The notes under the pieces: generated by a model
The model's database searches: none
The model's input: the letters and a program-made list of their open reading frames with translations, nothing else
Told to the model about the DNA's origin: nothing
In this document: positions 62,133 to 64,000 of the stretch, in pieces
Layout: each line of letters starts with the position of its first letter
Numbering within the stretch: position 1 is the stretch's first letter
Source: Bacillota bacterium
GTDB taxonomy: Bacteria > Bacillota > Clostridia > Lachnospirales > Lachnospiraceae
NCBI GenBank assembly: GCA_023436225.1
Contig: JAEZKA010000065.1
Span: forward strand, 62,001 to 126,000
DNA: 64,000 nt
Direction of reading: 5' to 3'
Position numbers and translations under genes: made by a program

Positions 62133-62268
62133 TCAATTATTTGCTACGACAATCAGCTCATCCGACCATTCCTTGGTGTTGTCCGAATGAGGAAGAATAA
62201 CGAAGAAACTAATAATCCGTATGCACTACTCTCTAACCATCGCATACCGGATCGGCTCAAAAAATAAA

Positions 62269-62366
62269 GGACTATTGCAAAAGGTATAGTATATAGGAAG
62301 GAAAGGACAGCATACATCCCATGCTGTCCTTTCCTTCCACTACAACTCGTGTTTTGAAACAGCCCC
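62269..62366. repeat. Nested hairpin element before yaaA
   Basis: Inner perfect 18-bp stem (62296-62313 and 62321-62338, GGAAGGAAAGGACAGCAT and its complement) within outer arms GGACTATTGCAAAA (62269) and GTTTTGAAACAGCCCC (62351-62366). The outer arms match the hairpin at 18703. It may end yaaA transcription on the minus strand, where a T-rich tail follows. Confidence 0.7.
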
Positions 62367-62406
62367 TAATAAAATCGCTGTAAATCACTGGTTTTATGTT
62401 TATGCT

Positions 62407-63147
62407 TTATATTAAGAATACGTATTTATCTTCAACGGAAAGCTCCTTGGAATAGGCAAATCCGAGCTCATTAAACTCCTTGATGCCATTCCGGTCTGAA
62501 ATGTTATTCTCTGCCATGAACCGAACCATTTCACCGCGAGCCATCTTCGCCATCGTTCCCTTTTGCTTCACTTTCCCAGCCACTAGCTCACCAAACTCAA
62601 TTGTAATAAAGTGATCCTTCGGTGTGATAAATTTCTCGATGCATTGCGAGTATTCCTGAGAGGCCAGATTAATGATTATCCTGTCATCGTCCACTAGACT
62701 CTGATACAACCGATCTCCCCAAAAATCATACAAATCCTTAAAGCCATTCACGGATAGCTTTGCCTGCATTTCTAGTCGATACGGCGTCACCCCATCAAAG
62801 GGCTTTAATATTCCATAGAAGCCTGACAAAATACGCAAATGATCTGATATGTATGAAAGTGCCTCTGTTGTAAACACTTCCGGCGCAATATGCTGATACT
62901 GTAATCCCTCATAGGCTATTACTGCCGGCGTTAATCTATGGATCAAATCCATATCCTTAAAGCGCTGATAGTTTAACTGGGTCAATTTGTCATTGCATTT
63001 CCAGAGTGCTTTTGCCTCCGACAAGGACAAGGATTGTATATCATGCATCAAAAGGATAGTATCATCAATAAAACCAGGCACTCCAGTGACCTCAAAGGAA
63101 TCCGTATTCACGTTCATCTTCTTTGCCGGAGAAATAATTATCTTCAT
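62407..63147 (-). CDS. yaaA: Peroxide stress protein YaaA
   Basis: 246 residues. IIISPAKKMN at the start, RLTPAVIAYEGLQYQHI, RILSGFYGILKPFDGVTPYRLEM and INLASQEYSQCI are the YaaA (DUF328) marks. It limits free iron and DNA damage under peroxide. It follows the Bcp gene by 3 nt, so the pair forms an oxidative stress operon. GGAGG precedes the ATG. Confidence 0.93.
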   Translation of the reverse strand: MKIIISPAKKMNVNTDSFEVTGVPGFIDDTILLMHDIQSLSLSEAKALWKCNDKLTQLNYQRFKDMDLIHRLTPAVIAYEGLQYQHIAPEVFTTEALSYISDHLRILSGFYGILKPFDGVTPYRLEMQAKLSVNGFKDLYDFWGDRLYQSLVDDDRIIINLASQEYSQCIEKFITPKDHFITIEFGELVAGKVKQKGTMAKMARGEMVRFMAENNISDRNGIKEFNELGFAYSKELSVEDKYVFLI

Positions 63148-63150
63148 GTC

Positions 63151-63603
63151 CTATAACGCCTCCAGCATCTGTGCCGGATTCTCTTCTGCCTTCACCTTAC
63201 CGAAGGCTTTTACAATCATCCCTTCTTCATCAATCAGATATGTGGTCCGGACCACTCCCATGCTGACTTTACCATAATTCATTTTTTCCTGCCATACATC
63301 ATATGCCTGAATACAATCAAGCTTCGTATCAGAAAGCAATGTAAACGGAAGTCCATACTTTTTCTCGAACTTTCTATGAGATGCCACGCTGTCCTTACTC
63401 ACCCCAAGAACCACGGCTCCCTTTTCCTGAAACTGTGGATACAGCTCTCTAAAGTTGCAAGCCTGCTTGGTACACCCCGGAGTATTGTCCTTTGGATAGA
63501 AATACAGGATAACCTTCTTACCCTTGTACTCCTCCAACGTATGCATCTGTCCATTCTGATCCAACAACGAAAATGCTGGTGCTTTTATTCCTATCTCTAA
63601 CAT
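63151..63603 (-). CDS. bcp: Thiol peroxidase of the Bcp (peroxiredoxin Q) family
   Basis: 150 residues. PGCTKQAC holds the peroxidatic Cys and, four residues on, the resolving Cys, as in Bcp. YPKDNTPG, VVLGVSKDSVASHRKFEKKYGLPF and GVVRTTYLIDEEG are typical. It reduces hydroperoxides with thioredoxin. The ATG at 63603 follows AGGAGG, which excludes the upstream frame. Confidence 0.93.
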   Translation of the reverse strand: MLEIGIKAPAFSLLDQNGQMHTLEEYKGKKVILYFYPKDNTPGCTKQACNFRELYPQFQEKGAVVLGVSKDSVASHRKFEKKYGLPFTLLSDTKLDCIQAYDVWQEKMNYGKVSMGVVRTTYLIDEEGMIVKAFGKVKAEENPAQMLEAL

Positions 63604-63716
63604 TATTTGGCCTCCTAGTTCTAATGCTATTGTAATATTCATTTATTTCTACTTCATTATTATCTGGTAGTTATTAGTTGTAATACACTGTTGTACCTTT
63701 AAACTATGCTATCCAT

Positions 63717-63752
63717 GAAGAAAAATCCCCTAAACCTAAGTCTAGGGGATTT
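63717..63752 (-). terminator. Terminator of the 2Fe-2S protein gene
   Basis: AAATCCCCTA (63723-63732) and TAGGGGATTT (63743-63752), followed on the minus strand by TTTTTC. Confidence 0.8.
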
Positions 63753-63790
63753 AAGTCATACCAATAATTTAGTTAAAATATTGTGTTTAT

Positions 63791-64000
63791 TTACCTTCCT
63801 AGATCTATAATATTTTGGATGAGACCCTTACATTTTCCACATACCTCGCCAGTTTCTTCATTTACACCTGTTCCAGCACCGGTTATCTCTCCAACCTTTT
63901 CCACTGTATCTGCGCCATTTCTAACTGCATTTACAACTGCTTCCAGGGAAACCTTCTTACACCCGCATACAGAAGCTAGTATCGCATTTAATTCACTTTT
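63791..64000 (-). CDS. BFD-like 2Fe-2S binding protein, 3' part only
   Basis: 69 codons to a stop at 63791, open to the window edge. The translation holds ILASVCGCKKVSLEAVVNAV and, near the end, CGKCKGLIQNII. The two pairs C-x-C and C-x-x-C with the helix between are the bacterioferritin-associated ferredoxin-like (BFD) fold that binds a 2Fe-2S cluster. It could be a stand-alone small protein or the end of a larger reductase. Confidence 0.75.
   Translation of the reverse strand, partial: KSELNAILASVCGCKKVSLEAVVNAVRNGADTVEKVGEITGAGTGVNEETGEVCGKCKGLIQNIIDLGR

Overview
AT-rich Gram-positive anaerobe chromosome, most likely class Clostridia and plausibly Lachnospiraceae. This is an inference from codon use, the strong AGGAGG-type ribosome binding sites, rho-independent hairpins, and families typical of that group: FprA flavodiiron protein, FeoA/FeoB with a DtxR regulator, DUF421/DUF4363, DUF2804, DUF5058, PlsY and HxlR. 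Nearly all genes lie on the minus strand. I see no rRNA, tRNA, phage, insertion sequence or CRISPR array.

Layout. 1-9.6 kb: housekeeping and unknown genes (YgjP-like protease fragment, NYN-LOTUS protein, HAD phosphatase, UvsE, PlsY, a DUF6323/DUF6179-like pair), a candidate small RNA with a consensus promoter, and a MoxR ATPase with its VWA partner. 9.7-16 kb: M20 peptidase with two membrane proteins, a DMT exporter with a His-rich tail, aldehyde dehydrogenase and flavodoxin. 16-24 kb: lytic transglycosylase, FprA, isochorismatase-like hydrolase, HxlR regulator, DEAD-box helicase, M23 peptidase and a bicupin of the oxalate decarboxylase family. 24-33.4 kb: hydrolase, feoB-feoA facing a DtxR regulator, DUF2804, DUF421/DUF4363, and a DUF1538 membrane protein followed by two PII-like genes. 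33.6-39.2 kb: the complete lower mevalonate pathway (idi, mvk, mvaD, pmk) with a TctA-family carboxylate permease inside the operon.

39.4-48.5 kb is a sugar-acid cluster under a LacI-family regulator: KDPG aldolase, a TIM-barrel isomerase, a GntP-like transporter, an orphan HyuA-like ATPase, a zincin-like protein, a KDG-type kinase and the two ribulose monophosphate enzymes. Four 13-nt operator-like repeats lie just downstream of a perfect promoter in front of it. 49-57.7 kb is a second carbohydrate operon: DapA-family aldolase, ABC importer, cytoplasmic sialidase-fold enzyme, YhcH and L-fucose isomerase. It is next to an IclR regulator; the same 25-nt operator-like site precedes both. 57.9-64 kb: a chemoreceptor with two tandem flavinylation-like motifs, a LUD protein facing an Rgg-like regulator, a broken choloylglycine hydrolase gene, YaaA, a Bcp peroxiredoxin and a 2Fe-2S protein cut by the window end.

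The points most worth following are the mevalonate operon with its embedded carboxylate transporter and no HMG-CoA genes, the DAVSSAT repeat in the chemoreceptor, the DUF1538-PII-PII unit, the HyuA/zincin pair, the two operator systems, and three unrelated tandem repeats (11, 27 and about 41 nt) at gene ends.
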